Below are positions 16,678-25,557 of a stretch of 41,637 nt of DNA, in pieces; the first letter of the stretch is position 1, and every line of letters starts with the position of its first letter. The DNA is from Gammaproteobacteria bacterium RIFCSPHIGHO2_12_FULL_63_22 (GTDB lineage: Bacteria; Pseudomonadota; Gammaproteobacteria; Xanthomonadales; Xanthomonadaceae): assembly GCA_001801685.1 (NCBI GenBank), contig MGYJ01000078.1:190598-232234 (forward strand), given 5' to 3'. The translations under genes and the position numbers were made by a program. Under the pieces are notes generated by a model. That model had not been told where the DNA came from, ran no database searches, and was given only the letters and a program-made list of their open reading frames with translations.

Positions 16678-17016
16678 TTACTTGGTCTCTTCAGCCGACA
16701 TGTCAGCAGCAGCGGCGTCGGTGGCAGCGGCGTCAGCCGAAGCAGCGGCGTCAGCAGCAGCGTCGGTCGCGGTGGCAGCGGCGTCGGTCGCGGTGGCGGC
16801 AGCGTCGGTGGCCATTGCGTCGGTGGCAGCAGCGGCGTCAGCAGCAGCGGCGTCGGCGGTGGCAGCGGCGTCAGCGGCGGTGTCAGCAGCGTCGGTAGCG
16901 GTGGCAGCAGCGTCGGTCGCGGTGGCAGCGGCGTCGGTTGCGGCGTCGTCTTGCTTCGAGCACGCCGTCAGGGCGAGGCCGAGAGCCAGGGCAAGCAGGG
17001 TTTTGTTCAGGGACAT
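16678..17016 (-). CDS. Ala/Thr/Asp-rich small lipoprotein, paralogue 2
   Basis: This 112-aa protein begins MSLNKTLLALALGLALTACSKQDD: a lipoprotein signal with lipobox LTAC followed by an acidic start. The mature part is built of degenerate AATATDAA-type units, about 60 per cent Ala, with no Gly or Pro and no aromatic residues after the signal. A continuous helix is expected. The repeated units make the DNA low-complexity at about 16706-16940. GAGGA lies 8 nt before the ATG. Function is unknown; the composition suggests an envelope spacer or a periplasmic stress lipoprotein. Paralogue of the gene at 15985-16395. Confidence 0.78.
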   Translation of the reverse strand: MSLNKTLLALALGLALTACSKQDDAATDAAATATDAAATATDAADTAADAAATADAAAADAAAATDAMATDAAATATDAAATATDAAADAAASADAAATDAAAADMSAEETK

Positions 17017-17058
17017 GGTTAATTCCTCAGTCTAGACGTTAACGAATTGTTTACTTCG

Positions 17059-17075
17059 ATTTGTTTCAAACAAAT
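17059..17075. promoter_or_regulatory. AT-rich palindrome upstream of Ala-rich lipoprotein 2
   Basis: ATTTGTTT-C-AAACAAAT is a perfect 17-nt palindrome 43-59 nt upstream of the ATG at 17016. It is AT-rich in a GC-rich setting. It could be an operator or part of the promoter, but no good -35/-10 pair is seen. Confidence 0.4.
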
Positions 17076-17096
17076 ACGTGCGCCCGGGGCGCACGT
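17076..17096 (-). terminator. Probable thiolase terminator
   Basis: ACGTGCGC-5 nt-GCGCACGT forms an 8-bp stem, followed on the minus strand by the T-rich ATTTGTTTG. It lies about 80 nt after the thiolase stop. The tail is imperfect, so termination may be partial. Confidence 0.55.
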
Positions 17097-17177
17097 GGCC
17101 CGAATCATGACAAAAACTGGCCCAGAGTCAAGCGGTTTGGTCGGGGTTCAGCGCAATTTGCACGATGGATGGCTGTT

Positions 17178-18353
17178 TCAAGCCATTTCGATGGCGATGG
17201 CAGTTGCCTCGCCGCCGCCAATGCACAGGCTTGCTACGCCGCGGCGGCCGCCACTGCGCTGGAGTGCGTGGATCAGGGTGACGATCAGGCGGGCGCCGCT
17301 GGCTCCGATCGGGTGGCCCAGGGCACACGCGCCGCCGTTGACGTTGAGCTTGGCGTGGTCAATGCCCAGTTCGCGGATCGGGGCCATGGCCACGGTCGCG
17401 AATGCCTCGTTCACTTCGAACAGGTCCACGTCGGCAATCGACCAGCCAGCCTTGTCCAGGACCTTCTGGATGGCCGCGACCGGCGCAGTGGTGAACCACT
17501 CCGGCGCCTGCGAGTGCGTGGCGTGCGCGACGATGCGCGCCAGCGGCGCAAGTCCGCGGCTCGTGCAATTGTCGTCGCTCATCAATACCAGCGCGGCGGC
17601 ACCATCGTTGATGCTGGACGAGCTGGCGGCGGTGATGGTGCCGTCTTTCTTGAAGGCGGGCTTCAGCGTGGGGATTTTTGCGATGTCGCACTTGCCGGGC
17701 TGCTCGTCGGTATCGACGATGACATCACCCTTGCGACCGCTCACCGTCACCGGTGCGATCTCGGCCTTGAACGTGCCATTGGCAACAGCGGCCTGCGCAC
17801 GGCGCACGGATTCGGCGGCGAAGGCATCCTGTTCTTCGCGGGTGAAGTTGTACTTGCCGGCGCACAGTTCACCGAAGCCGCCCATCGGCTGCTTGTCGTA
17901 GGGATTGGTCAGGCCGTCCCAGGCCATGTGGTCGAGCATTTCGGTGCTGCCGAAACGGATACCCGTGCGCGAACCCATCAACAGGTGCGGCGCGTTGGTC
18001 ATGCTTTCCATGCCGCCGGCGACCACGATGTCGGCCGATCCGGCCTTGATCAGGTCATGCCCCAGCATCACTGCCTTCATGCCCGAGCCGCAGACTTTGT
18101 TGACGGTGGTCGCACCGGCCGACGTCGGAATGCCCGCGCCAATCGCCGCCTGGCGCGCAGGCGCCTGGCCGAGGCCGGCCGGCAGTACGCAACCCATCAA
18201 CACTTCCGATACATCCTCGGCGGCAACACCGGATTGCTCGAGTGCAGCACGCATGGCGGTCGCGCCCAACTGGGTGGCGGGCACGCCGGTGAACTGGCCG
18301 AGCAGGGCACCAAGGGCGGTGCGCTTGGCGCCGACGATCACGACATTGGACAT
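17178..18353 (-). CDS. Acetyl-CoA C-acetyltransferase (thiolase)
   Basis: This 391-aa thiolase starts at ATG 18351-18353 (MSNVVIVGAKRTALGALLGQF); ten further in-frame codons upstream are not family-like. Active-site residues are visible: nucleophilic Cys in VNKVCGSGMKAV, His in CALGHPIGASGAR and the second Cys in CIGGGEA near the C-terminus. Length and motifs fit the biosynthetic/degradative acetoacetyl-CoA thiolase group (AtoB/PhaA). Placed among liu genes, it probably splits acetoacetyl-CoA made from the acetoacetate released by LiuE, or 2-methylacetoacetyl-CoA from isoleucine. Confidence 0.95.
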   Translation of the reverse strand: MSNVVIVGAKRTALGALLGQFTGVPATQLGATAMRAALEQSGVAAEDVSEVLMGCVLPAGLGQAPARQAAIGAGIPTSAGATTVNKVCGSGMKAVMLGHDLIKAGSADIVVAGGMESMTNAPHLLMGSRTGIRFGSTEMLDHMAWDGLTNPYDKQPMGGFGELCAGKYNFTREEQDAFAAESVRRAQAAVANGTFKAEIAPVTVSGRKGDVIVDTDEQPGKCDIAKIPTLKPAFKKDGTITAASSSSINDGAAALVLMSDDNCTSRGLAPLARIVAHATHSQAPEWFTTAPVAAIQKVLDKAGWSIADVDLFEVNEAFATVAMAPIRELGIDHAKLNVNGGACALGHPIGASGARLIVTLIHALQRSGGRRGVASLCIGGGEATAIAIEMA

Positions 18354-18504
18354 GGTTTTGGCTCCGGATTTCTCAATCCGCAATTATCCCATGTCTGCCT
18401 GTTGTGGGTAGTGGCCAATCGGCCAATGCTGTCGGAAACGCCTTGACGTTCATGTCTCGGGCTTCGAAGCCCCGCGGTGCGGCAAGCGCGGCCCGATGCC
18501 GGTT

Positions 18505-18572
18505 CGCGGGACCCGCCGCAAGTACGTCCATGTAGGCTCATCGGCGGGGTCCCTCCCGCCGATGGTCCCGCG
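18505..18572 (+). repeat. Structured repeat, copy A
   Basis: The outer stem CGCGGGAC (18505-18512)/GTCCCGCG (18565-18572) encloses a 26-nt one-sided segment that contains AAGTACGTCCATGTAGGCT. A 10-bp hairpin follows (18539-18548 with 18555-18564, loop GTCCCT). Copy B at 18852-18925 has the same layout in the opposite orientation. The 625-nt stretch 18354-18978 has no gene I can support. Confidence 0.85.
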
Positions 18573-18851
18573 ACCCGACCCCAGTCCGCACTCGCCACAC
18601 CGTGGGGCGGCGAGGCGAGCGCAGGGATTCAGGCGAGGGCCGACCGCGTTGCGTGATCCCAAAGCCGCAAGCCGCAAGCTGAGGGATGAAACGCGCAATC
18701 CGCAATCCGAAGAAAAATGGCGATGCGCAGGCGCCGAGTCGGAAGGCGCGCAGCAAGTTCGTCTTCCCAACCACCAGTGAGGTTCGAGAAGCTGCTCCGT
18801 TCTTGCAAGGGCGAGCCCGCGACGCCTGCCGCAGACAGGATGCCGGGGTGG

Positions 18852-18925
18852 TTTTTCGTGACCATCGGCGGCAGGGACGCCGCCGATGAGCCTACATGGA
18901 CGTACTTGCGGCGAGTCACGAAAAA
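18852..18925 (-). repeat. Structured repeat, copy B (inverted)
   Basis: The outer stem TTTTTCGTGAC (18852-18862)/GTCACGAAAAA (18915-18925) differs in sequence from copy A but is again perfectly paired. The inner 10-bp hairpin (18863-18872 with 18879-18888) has its closing pair swapped relative to copy A, C-G for G-C. The 26-nt one-sided segment is 25/26 identical to copy A. Confidence 0.85.
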
Positions 18926-18978
18926 TCGCACCGGCAGCCGGTCTTTGCCTCAGCGATGCGTACCGCTCTTACAAAGCT

Positions 18979-20133
18979 TCAGGGCGAATCAAACAACTCA
19001 CGCCCGATCAGCATTCTGCGAATTTCGTTTGTACCTGCGCCAATGGCGTAGAGCTTTGCGTCGCGCAGCAATCGGCCGGTGGCGTATTCGTTGATGTAGC
19101 CGTTGCCGCCGAGCGACTGGATGGCTTCAAGGGTTACCTGCACTGCCGATTCCGACGCGTGCAGCAGGCAGCTGGCGGGATCGGTGCGCGAGCTGTGGCC
19201 GGCGTCGAAGTCGCGCGCGACCTGGTAGGCGAAGGCGCGCGAAGACTGCAGTGCGGTGTACATGTCGGCGATCTTGCCCTGCATCAGGCCGAAGGTGCCG
19301 ATGGCGGCGTCGAACTGGCGGCGCTCGCGGACGTAGGGCAGGGTGATGTCGAGTGCGGCCTGCATCAGGCCGATCGGACCGCCGCTCAACACCAGGCGTT
19401 CGGTATTCAGGCCGGACATCAAGACCTTCACGCCCTGGTTTACTTCGCCCAGTACGTTTTCTTCCGGGATTTCGCAGTCTTCGAACACAAGTTCGCAGGT
19501 GTTGGATCCGCGCATGCCCAGCTTGTCGAGTTTCTGCGCGGTGGAAAAACCTTTCATGCCGCGTTCGACGATGAAGGCCGTCATGCAGCGCGAGCCGGCT
19601 TCCTTGCCTGCGGTGCGCATGTACACCACCAGCACGTCCGCTTCGGGGCCGTTGGTGATCCACATCTTGCTGCCGTTGGCGACCCACGCATTGCCGCGTT
19701 TCTCGGCGCGGCAACTCATCGAGCCGACGACATCGGAACCGGCGCCGGCCTCGCTCATCGCGAGCGCGCCCTTGAAGGTGCCGTCGCACAGGCCCGGCAA
19801 ATACTTCCGGCGCTGCGCTTCGTTGCCGTTGACGTAAAGATTCTGCGTGCACAGGTTGGAGTGCGCGCCGTAGCTCAGGCCGATCGAACCGGAAGCGCGG
19901 GAGATTTCCTCCATCGCCACCACATGCGCCAGGTAACCCATGCCCGAGCCGCCGTATTCGGTCGGGATGGTGATGCCCAGCAGGCCCATTTCGCCCAGCT
20001 TCGGCCACAGGTCGGGCGGGAAGAGATTGTCGTGGTCGATCCGTGCTGCGCGCGGCGCAATCTCGCCGTCGGCGAAGTTGCGCACGGCATCGCGCAAAGC
20101 ATCGAGTTCTTCGCCCAACGGAAAGGTGCGCAT
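18979..20133 (-). CDS. liuA: Isovaleryl-CoA dehydrogenase
   Basis: This 384-aa acyl-CoA dehydrogenase has the FAD-enzyme signatures [18 protein letters not shown] and the C-terminal [55 protein letters not shown] places the catalytic base Glu on helix G, as in isovaleryl-CoA dehydrogenase, not at the usual C-terminal position; the equivalent C-terminal residue is Gly (GAGTNE). It oxidises isovaleryl-CoA to 3-methylcrotonyl-CoA, passing electrons to ETF. It begins 4 nt after the leucine dehydrogenase stop, so the two form an operon supplying the first and third steps of leucine breakdown. Confidence 0.94.
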   Translation of the reverse strand: MRTFPLGEELDALRDAVRNFADGEIAPRAARIDHDNLFPPDLWPKLGEMGLLGITIPTEYGGSGMGYLAHVVAMEEISRASGSIGLSYGAHSNLCTQNLYVNGNEAQRRKYLPGLCDGTFKGALAMSEAGAGSDVVGSMSCRAEKRGNAWVANGSKMWITNGPEADVLVVYMRTAGKEAGSRCMTAFIVERGMKGFSTAQKLDKLGMRGSNTCELVFEDCEIPEENVLGEVNQGVKVLMSGLNTERLVLSGGPIGLMQAALDITLPYVRERRQFDAAIGTFGLMQGKIADMYTALQSSRAFAYQVARDFDAGHSSRTDPASCLLHASESAVQVTLEAIQSLGGNGYINEYATGRLLRDAKLYAIGAGTNEIRRMLIGRELFDSP

Positions 20134-20137
20134 CGGG

Positions 20138-21238
20138 TCAGCGGCCGCTACGGCCCTGGAACCTCGGCGCGGTCGCGCCCAGGTGTGGCAGGCGCAGCTT
20201 GCCGATGGCGCTGATGCGTTCTTCGGCCATGCGGTCCGCGGCCTTGTAGGTCGGGATGTTGTCGCGCTTGGCGATTTCGAAGATGCGACCCAGGTTGAAG
20301 TAGATGGTGCGCAGCATGCGCATGGCGCGCTCGCGGTTGTAGCCGTCGATCTCCAGCGACACGTTCATCAGGCCGCCGGCGTTCACCGCGTAATCGGGGG
20401 CGTACAGGATGCCGAGGCGTTCCACTTCATCGCCGATCTCGTCATTGGCCAACTGGTTGTTGGCGGCGCCGCAGATCACCTTGCACTTCAGGCGGGGCAG
20501 GGTATTGGCATTGACCGTGCCGCCCAGGGCGCAGGGCGAATACACGTCCATGTCCACGTCGTAGATCTGGTCGGGGGCAACCGCTTCGGCGCCGTGGTCG
20601 TCCACTGCACGCTGCACGAGTTCCTTGTTGATGTCGGTCACGAACACTTTCGCGCCGCGCTCGCGCAGCAGCTTCACGAATTCCATGCCGACATGGCCGA
20701 CGCCTTGCACGGCGTAGGAATAGTTGCCCACTTCTTCATTGCCGTACTTCACCTGCAACGCGGCCATCAGGCCCTGCAGCGTGCCGTAGGCAGTGAACGG
20801 AGACGGATCGCCCGAGCCGCCATGCACCTGGTGCACGCCGGTAACGAAGGGGGTCTCGCGGAAGACATATTCCATGTCGTTGACATCGATGCCGACGTCT
20901 TCGGCGGTGATGTAACGACCGTTCAAGGAATTGACGAAACGGCCGAACGAACGGAACAGCGCCTCGGACTTGTCCTTGTTCGGATCGCCGATGATCACGC
21001 CCTTGCCGCCGCCCAGGTTCAGGCCCGACACCGCCGCCTTGTAAGTCATGCCCCGGCTCAGGCGCAGCACGTCATTCAGCGCGTCCTGTTCGGTGGCATA
21101 GGGCCACATGCGCAGGCCGCCGAGGGCCGGGCCGAGCACCGAGTTGTGGATGGCGATGATCGCCTTCAGGCCTGCATCCTTGTTGTGGCAAAAGATGACT
21201 TCTTCGTGGCCAGTCTGGGCGAGGGTTTCAAAAATCAT
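20138..21238 (-). CDS. Leucine (branched-chain amino acid) dehydrogenase
   Basis: This 366-aa Glu/Leu/Phe/Val dehydrogenase family protein has the substrate-binding [20 protein letters not shown] with the catalytic Lys at about residue 78, the catalytic Asp in [14 protein letters not shown], and the Rossmann motif [11 protein letters not shown]. It deaminates leucine, valine or isoleucine to the 2-oxo acids with NAD. GGAG sits about 5 nt before the ATG. It heads the leftward operon with liuA. Substrate choice among branched-chain amino acids cannot be fixed from sequence; the neighbouring liuA favours leucine. Confidence 0.93.
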   Translation of the reverse strand: MIFETLAQTGHEEVIFCHNKDAGLKAIIAIHNSVLGPALGGLRMWPYATEQDALNDVLRLSRGMTYKAAVSGLNLGGGKGVIIGDPNKDKSEALFRSFGRFVNSLNGRYITAEDVGIDVNDMEYVFRETPFVTGVHQVHGGSGDPSPFTAYGTLQGLMAALQVKYGNEEVGNYSYAVQGVGHVGMEFVKLLRERGAKVFVTDINKELVQRAVDDHGAEAVAPDQIYDVDMDVYSPCALGGTVNANTLPRLKCKVICGAANNQLANDEIGDEVERLGILYAPDYAVNAGGLMNVSLEIDGYNRERAMRMLRTIYFNLGRIFEIAKRDNIPTYKAADRMAEERISAIGKLRLPHLGATAPRFQGRSGR

Positions 21239-21420
21239 GGGAACTCCGGGGCGATTTGCGCAGGTGCAGGGCCGGGGCGATGCTCGGCATGTCCTGAAGC
21301 GGTGCGGCTAAGTCGCTGTAAATTAAGGAAAAGGAAGGGTCCGGTGCGCAGCTGCCGGGGCGCTTGGCGCGGCGTAGTGTAAAGCAATCGCTCTAAACAG
21401 GACCGTCGAAGCGATCCCAC

Positions 21421-21600
21421 GGGTCGTCAAAGCGAACCCATTGGCCGGGCATCGGCGCTGGAACCGCTTCCAGCCTTGTCCGGTTTGTTCATACAGCTGC
21501 GTTCACATAATTGCCTTGCCGCTTTGTCTCTCCCCGGAAAGCGGCGGCACAAACCCTTGAGCAGGGATTGGGCGACCGCACTCCGGTCGCCTTTTTTTTT
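21421..21600 (+). ncRNA. Structured leader or sRNA candidate ending in a terminator, upstream of acnD
   Basis: No ORF fits, but the plus strand can form a chain of hairpins: GCTGGAA-CCGC-TTCCAGC (21457-21474), an 8-bp stem 21518-21525/21538-21545 with a 12-nt C-rich loop GTCTCTCCCCGG, a small CCCT/AGGG stem (21554-21566), and GGCGACCG/CGGTCGCC (21571-21591) followed by nine T. No plus-strand gene lies upstream for this terminator to serve. It either ends a small RNA or is an attenuator in the acnD leader. The class is not recognised. The rest of 21239-21420 shows only the leucine dehydrogenase leader. Confidence 0.5.
21571..21600 (+). terminator. Intrinsic terminator before acnD
   Basis: The stem GGCGACCG/CGGTCGCC has loop CACTC and a T9 tail (21592-21600). 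It lies 43 nt upstream of the acnD start codon. Confidence 0.9.
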
Positions 21601-21611
21601 GGCAAGCGGCG

Positions 21612-21638
21612 GATAATAGAGGGCTTCCTGCACGAGGA
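21612..21638 (+). promoter_or_regulatory. Possible acnD -10 and ribosome-binding site
   Basis: GATAAT (21612-21617) matches 5/6 of the -10 consensus, and GAGGA (21634-21638) lies 5 nt before the acnD ATG. The -35 position falls in the T-run of the terminator and is not consensus, so it is uncertain whether acnD starts here or reads through from upstream. Confidence 0.4.
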
Positions 21639-21643
21639 CGCCC

Positions 21644-24253
21644 ATGAACTCCCAGCATCGCAAGCCGCTGCCCGGCACCCGCCTGGACTACTTCGACGCC
21701 CGCGCCGCGGTGGATGCGCTGCAACCCGGCGCCTGGGATGGCCTGCCGTACACCTCGCGCGTCCTCGCTGAAAACCTGGTGCGGCGCTGCGAGCCGGCCA
21801 TGCTGGACGCTTCGCTGCGGCAACTGGTCGATCGCCGGCGCGATTTGGACTTCCCCTGGTTTCCGGCCCGCGTGGTCTGCCACGACATCCTGGGCCAGAC
21901 CGCGCTGGTGGACCTGGCCGGCCTGCGCGACGCCATTGCCGACCAGGGCGGCGACCCGGCGCAAGTCAATCCCGTGGTGCCCGTGCAACTGATCGTGGAC
22001 CACTCGCTGGCTGTTGAATGCGGCGGCTACGACCCGGATGCCTTCACCAAGAATCGCGCCATCGAGGACCGCCGCAACGAAGACCGCTTCCACTTCATCG
22101 ACTGGACCAAGCGCGCGTTTCGCAACGTGGACGTGATCCCGCCGGGCAACGGAATCATGCATCAGATCAATCTCGAGAAAATGAGCCCCGTGGTCTATGT
22201 GCAGGACGGCGTGGCATTTCCGGATACCTGCGTCGGCACCGACAGCCACACGCCGCACGTGGATGCACTCGGCGTCGTCGCCATCGGCGTCGGCGGCCTT
22301 GAAGCGGAAAGCGTGATGCTGGGCCGCGCGTCGTGGATGCGACTGCCCGACATCATCGGCGTCGAGCTCGGCGGCCGCCCGCAACCGGGCATCACTGCCA
22401 CCGACATCGTGCTCGCGCTCACCGAATTCCTGCGCGCGCAAAAGGTCGTCGGCGCCTGGCTCGAATTCCGCGGTGAAGGCGCCGCAGCGCTGACCCTCGG
22501 CGATCGCGCCACCATTTCCAACATGGCGCCCGAGTACGGCGCCACCGCGGCGATGTTCTTCATTGACGACAACACGCTCGACTACCTGCGGCTGACCGGC
22601 CGCGCCGACGAGCAAGTAGCGCTGGTGGAAAACTACGCCCGTATCGCCGGCCTATGGGCCGATGCCCTCGCCACCGCGAAGTACGAGCGCACGCTGCACT
22701 TCGACCTGTCGTCGGTGGGCCGCAACATGGCCGGCCCGTCGAACCCGCATGCACGCGTGTCCACCAGCGACCTTGCCGCCAAGGGCATCGCCGGCAACCT
22801 CGATGCCGCACGTGCGCAGGAGGCCGAAGGCCTGCTACCCGATGGCGCGGTGATCATCGCTGCCATCACCAGCTGCACCAATACCTCCAACCCGCGCAAC
22901 GTGATTGCCGCAGGCCTTCTGGCGCGCAATGCAAACCGCGCCGGCCTGCTGCGCAAGCCGTGGGTAAAGAGTTCGCTCGCGCCCGGGTCCAAGACCGTCG
23001 AGTTGTACCTGGAAGCCGCCGGCCTGAAGCAGGAACTCGAGCAGCTGGGCTTCGGCATCGTCGCCTTCGCCTGCACCACCTGCAATGGCATGAGCGGCGC
23101 GCTCGATCCGAAGATCCAGCAGGAAATCATCGAGCGCGACCTGTACGCCACCGCGGTGCTGTCGGGCAATCGCAATTTCGACGGCCGCATCCATCCCTAC
23201 GCCAAGCAAGCCTTCCTCGCTTCGCCGCCGCTGGTCGTCGCCTATGCCATCGCCGGCACGATTCGTTTCGACATCGAGAAGGACGTGCTTGGCAATGACG
23301 TTGGCGGCAAGCCGGTGCGCCTGAAGGACCTGTGGCCCAGCGACGCCGAGATCGACGCCATCGTGAAGTCGGCGGTCAAGCCCGAACAATTCCGCCAGGT
23401 GTACGAGCCCATGTTCCGCATCGCCGTCGAATCCGGTGCGCGGGTCAGCCCGCTGTACGACTGGCGTCCAATGAGCACCTACATCCGTCGCCCGCCGTAT
23501 TGGGAAGGCGCGCTGGCCGCGCCGCGCACGCTTACCGGCATGCGGCCGCTGGCCTTGCTCGGCGACAACATCACCACCGACCACCTGTCGCCGTCGAACG
23601 CGATCATGGCCAACAGCGCGGCCGGTGAGTACCTGGCGAAGATGGGCGTGCCGGAAGAAGACTTCAATTCCTACGCGACCCATCGCGGCGACCACCTGAC
23701 TGCCTTGCGCGCGACCTTCGCCAATCCCACGCTGACCAATGAAATGGCGGTGGTGGACGGCATGGTGAAAAGAGGATCGCTGGCGCGCGTGGAACCGGAA
23801 GGCCAGGTGATGCGCATGTGGGAAGCGATCGAAACCTATCTCGATCGCGGCCAGCCGCTGATCATCATTGCCGGCGCGGATTACGGCCAGGGCAGCTCGC
23901 GTGACTGGGCGGCCAAGGGCGTGCGACTCGCTGGTGTGGAAGCGATTGCGGCGGAAGGCTTCGAGCGCATCCATCGCACCAATTTGATCGGCATGGGCGT
24001 ATTGCCGCTGGAGTTCCTGCCAGGCACGACGCGCAAGACGCTCGGGCTCGACGGTACTGAAACCTATAGCGTGCTTGGCGAACGCAGCCCGCGCGCGGCA
24101 CTGACCCTGGTGGTGGAGCGTCGCAATGGCGAACGCCTCGAGGTGCCGGTGAAATGCCGGCTCGACACCGCCGAAGAACTGTCTATCTACGAAGCCGGCG
24201 GCGTGCTGCAGCGCTTTGCCCAGGACTTCCTCGCTTCCACCAAGGCAGCCTGA
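21644..24253 (+). CDS. acnD: Fe/S-dependent 2-methylcitrate dehydratase AcnD
   Basis: This 869-aa aconitase-superfamily protein has the three [4Fe-4S] cysteines: ITSCTNTSNPRNV (Cys about 411) and ACTTCNGMSG (about 477 and 480). It also carries GTDSHTPHVDALGVVAIGVGGLEAE and the swivelling-domain motif GADYGQGSSRDWAAKG. It is distinguished from AcnA by the AcnD-type active-site stretches and by the prpF gene 3 nt downstream. With PrpF it converts 2-methylcitrate, made from propionyl-CoA plus oxaloacetate, to 2-methyl-cis-aconitate. Propionyl-CoA from valine and isoleucine would link it to the left half of the window. prpC and prpB are not in the window. Confidence 0.95.
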   Translation: MNSQHRKPLPGTRLDYFDARAAVDALQPGAWDGLPYTSRVLAENLVRRCEPAMLDASLRQLVDRRRDLDFPWFPARVVCHDILGQTALVDLAGLRDAIADQGGDPAQVNPVVPVQLIVDHSLAVECGGYDPDAFTKNRAIEDRRNEDRFHFIDWTKRAFRNVDVIPPGNGIMHQINLEKMSPVVYVQDGVAFPDTCVGTDSHTPHVDALGVVAIGVGGLEAESVMLGRASWMRLPDIIGVELGGRPQPGITATDIVLALTEFLRAQKVVGAWLEFRGEGAAALTLGDRATISNMAPEYGATAAMFFIDDNTLDYLRLTGRADEQVALVENYARIAGLWADALATAKYERTLHFDLSSVGRNMAGPSNPHARVSTSDLAAKGIAGNLDAARAQEAEGLLPDGAVIIAAITSCTNTSNPRNVIAAGLLARNANRAGLLRKPWVKSSLAPGSKTVELYLEAAGLKQELEQLGFGIVAFACTTCNGMSGALDPKIQQEIIERDLYATAVLSGNRNFDGRIHPYAKQAFLASPPLVVAYAIAGTIRFDIEKDVLGNDVGGKPVRLKDLWPSDAEIDAIVKSAVKPEQFRQVYEPMFRIAVESGARVSPLYDWRPMSTYIRRPPYWEGALAAPRTLTGMRPLALLGDNITTDHLSPSNAIMANSAAGEYLAKMGVPEEDFNSYATHRGDHLTALRATFANPTLTNEMAVVDGMVKRGSLARVEPEGQVMRMWEAIETYLDRGQPLIIIAGADYGQGSSRDWAAKGVRLAGVEAIAAEGFERIHRTNLIGMGVLPLEFLPGTTRKTLGLDGTETYSVLGERSPRAALTLVVERRNGERLEVPVKCRLDTAEELSIYEAGGVLQRFAQDFLASTKAA

Positions 24254-24256
24254 ACC

Positions 24257-25441
24257 ATGGCGCATCGTCCGCAGATCCGCATTGCCGCCACCTACATGCG
24301 CGGTGGCACGTCGAAGGGCGTGTTTTTCCGCTTGCAGGACTTGCCCACAGCAGCGCAGGCGCCGGGCGCGGCCCGCGATGCGCTGATGCTGCGCGTGATC
24401 GGTTCGCCGGATCCTTATGGCAAGCACACCGACGGCATGGGCGGCGCGACATCCAGCACCAGCAAGTGCGTGATCATTTCCGCCAGCACACAAGCGGGCC
24501 ACGATGTGGATTATCTGTACGGCCAGGTGTCGATCGATAGCGCCTTCGTCGATTGGAGCGGCAACTGCGGAAACCTCAGCACCGCCGTGGGCCCCTTCGC
24601 CATCTCGAACGGATTCATCAACGCATCGCGCCTGCCGAAGGACGGCATGTTCGAAGTGCGCGTGTGGCAGGCAAACATCGGCAAGACGATCATTGTCCAT
24701 GTGCCGATCTCCGACGGGCAGGTGCAGGAGACCGGTGATTTCGAACTCGATGGCGTGACCTTTCCAGCCGCCGAGATCGTGCTCGAGTTCATCGATCCCG
24801 CCGACGAAGGCGAGGGCGACGCCGGTGGCGCAATTTTCCCGACCGGGCAACTTGTCGACACGCTGCAGGTGCCGGGCGTCGGGGATCTGCAAGTGACGAT
24901 GATCAACGCCGGCATCCCGACCATCTTCGTGAATGCGAAGGACATCGGCTACACCGGCGCCGAGTTGCAGGGCGACATCAATGGCGATGCCAAGGCGCTG
25001 GCGATGTTCGAAGCCATTCGCGCGCACGGCGCCGTGCGCATGGGCCTGATACCGGACATCGCTGCGGCGGCGACGCGCCAGCACACGCCCAAGGTGGCCT
25101 TCGTGGCGCCACCGGCCGACTACACATCCAGCAGCGGCAAGCGGATTGCCGCCGGCGACATCGACCTGCTTGCGCGGGCCCTGTCGATGGGCAAGCTGCA
25201 CCACGCCATGATGGGCACCGCAGCCGTGGCGATCGCTACGGCGGCATCGATTCCAGGCACGCTGGTCAACCTGGCGGCGGGTGGTGGAGATCGCGCGGCG
25301 GTGCGCTTCGGCCACCCCAGCGGCACCTTGCGCGTGGGTGCCGAAGCGGCACTCATTGACGGCCGCTGGCAGGTCCGCAAGGCGGTGATGAGCCGAAGTG
25401 CGCGGGTGCTGATGGAAGGCTTCGTGCGGGTGCCGGGCTAG
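24257..25441 (+). CDS. prpF: 2-methylaconitate isomerase PrpF
   Basis: This 394-aa protein has the diaminopimelate-epimerase-like double fold. PrpF motifs are RIAATYMRGGTSKGVFFR at the N-terminus, DGMGGATSSTSKCVI, WSGNCGNLSTAVGPFAI and, in the second half, FPTGQLVDTL and GHPSGTLRVGAE. It isomerises the trans-type 2-methylaconitate product of AcnD to the cis form used by the AcnB-type hydratase. It starts 3 nt after the acnD stop, so the pair is cotranscribed. Length is as expected. Confidence 0.95.
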   Translation: MAHRPQIRIAATYMRGGTSKGVFFRLQDLPTAAQAPGAARDALMLRVIGSPDPYGKHTDGMGGATSSTSKCVIISASTQAGHDVDYLYGQVSIDSAFVDWSGNCGNLSTAVGPFAISNGFINASRLPKDGMFEVRVWQANIGKTIIVHVPISDGQVQETGDFELDGVTFPAAEIVLEFIDPADEGEGDAGGAIFPTGQLVDTLQVPGVGDLQVTMINAGIPTIFVNAKDIGYTGAELQGDINGDAKALAMFEAIRAHGAVRMGLIPDIAAAATRQHTPKVAFVAPPADYTSSSGKRIAAGDIDLLARALSMGKLHHAMMGTAAVAIATAASIPGTLVNLAAGGGDRAAVRFGHPSGTLRVGAEAALIDGRWQVRKAVMSRSARVLMEGFVRVPG

Positions 25442-25557
25442 CAGGAGCCCCGCGCCATCCTGAGGGGGTCTCGACCCCTTCTGATCCACGTCAAAGCATC
25501 GCCCGGCCAAGCGTCTATATTCGGCACTGGCAATCCTGCCGCTGCCCGGGCCCAGCC

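Noticed and set aside
16706-16940. Simple-sequence repeat as a phase-variable tract
   Set aside because: The trinucleotide-like pattern is degenerate (GCAGCGGCGTC variants), not a pure repeat; it follows from Ala/Asp/Thr codons.
18852-18925. Copy B of the repeat as a terminator of liuA
   Set aside because: The stem is good, but the bases after it are A-rich, not T-rich, on the minus strand, and the same fold occurs in copy A with GC flanks.
18450-18931. Several 60-125-aa frames in the thiolase-liuA gap
   Set aside because: They run through the structured repeats (both repeats translate to RRKYVHVGS-type strings) and keep no reading frame beyond them.
21421-21600. 6S, SRP or CsrB-type RNA
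   Set aside because: No 6S open bubble, no SRP GGAAG/GGUG loop and no run of GGA loops; only an unclassified structured RNA can be claimed.
22835-25510. 891-codon minus-strand frame opposite acnD-prpF
   Set aside because: A mirror of two well-conserved genes; Arg/His-rich low-information translation with no motif.
25528-25541. GG-N10-GC resembling a sigma-54 promoter before pilU
   Set aside because: The wider -24/-12 consensus does not match, and the start would fall only a few nt before the ATG.
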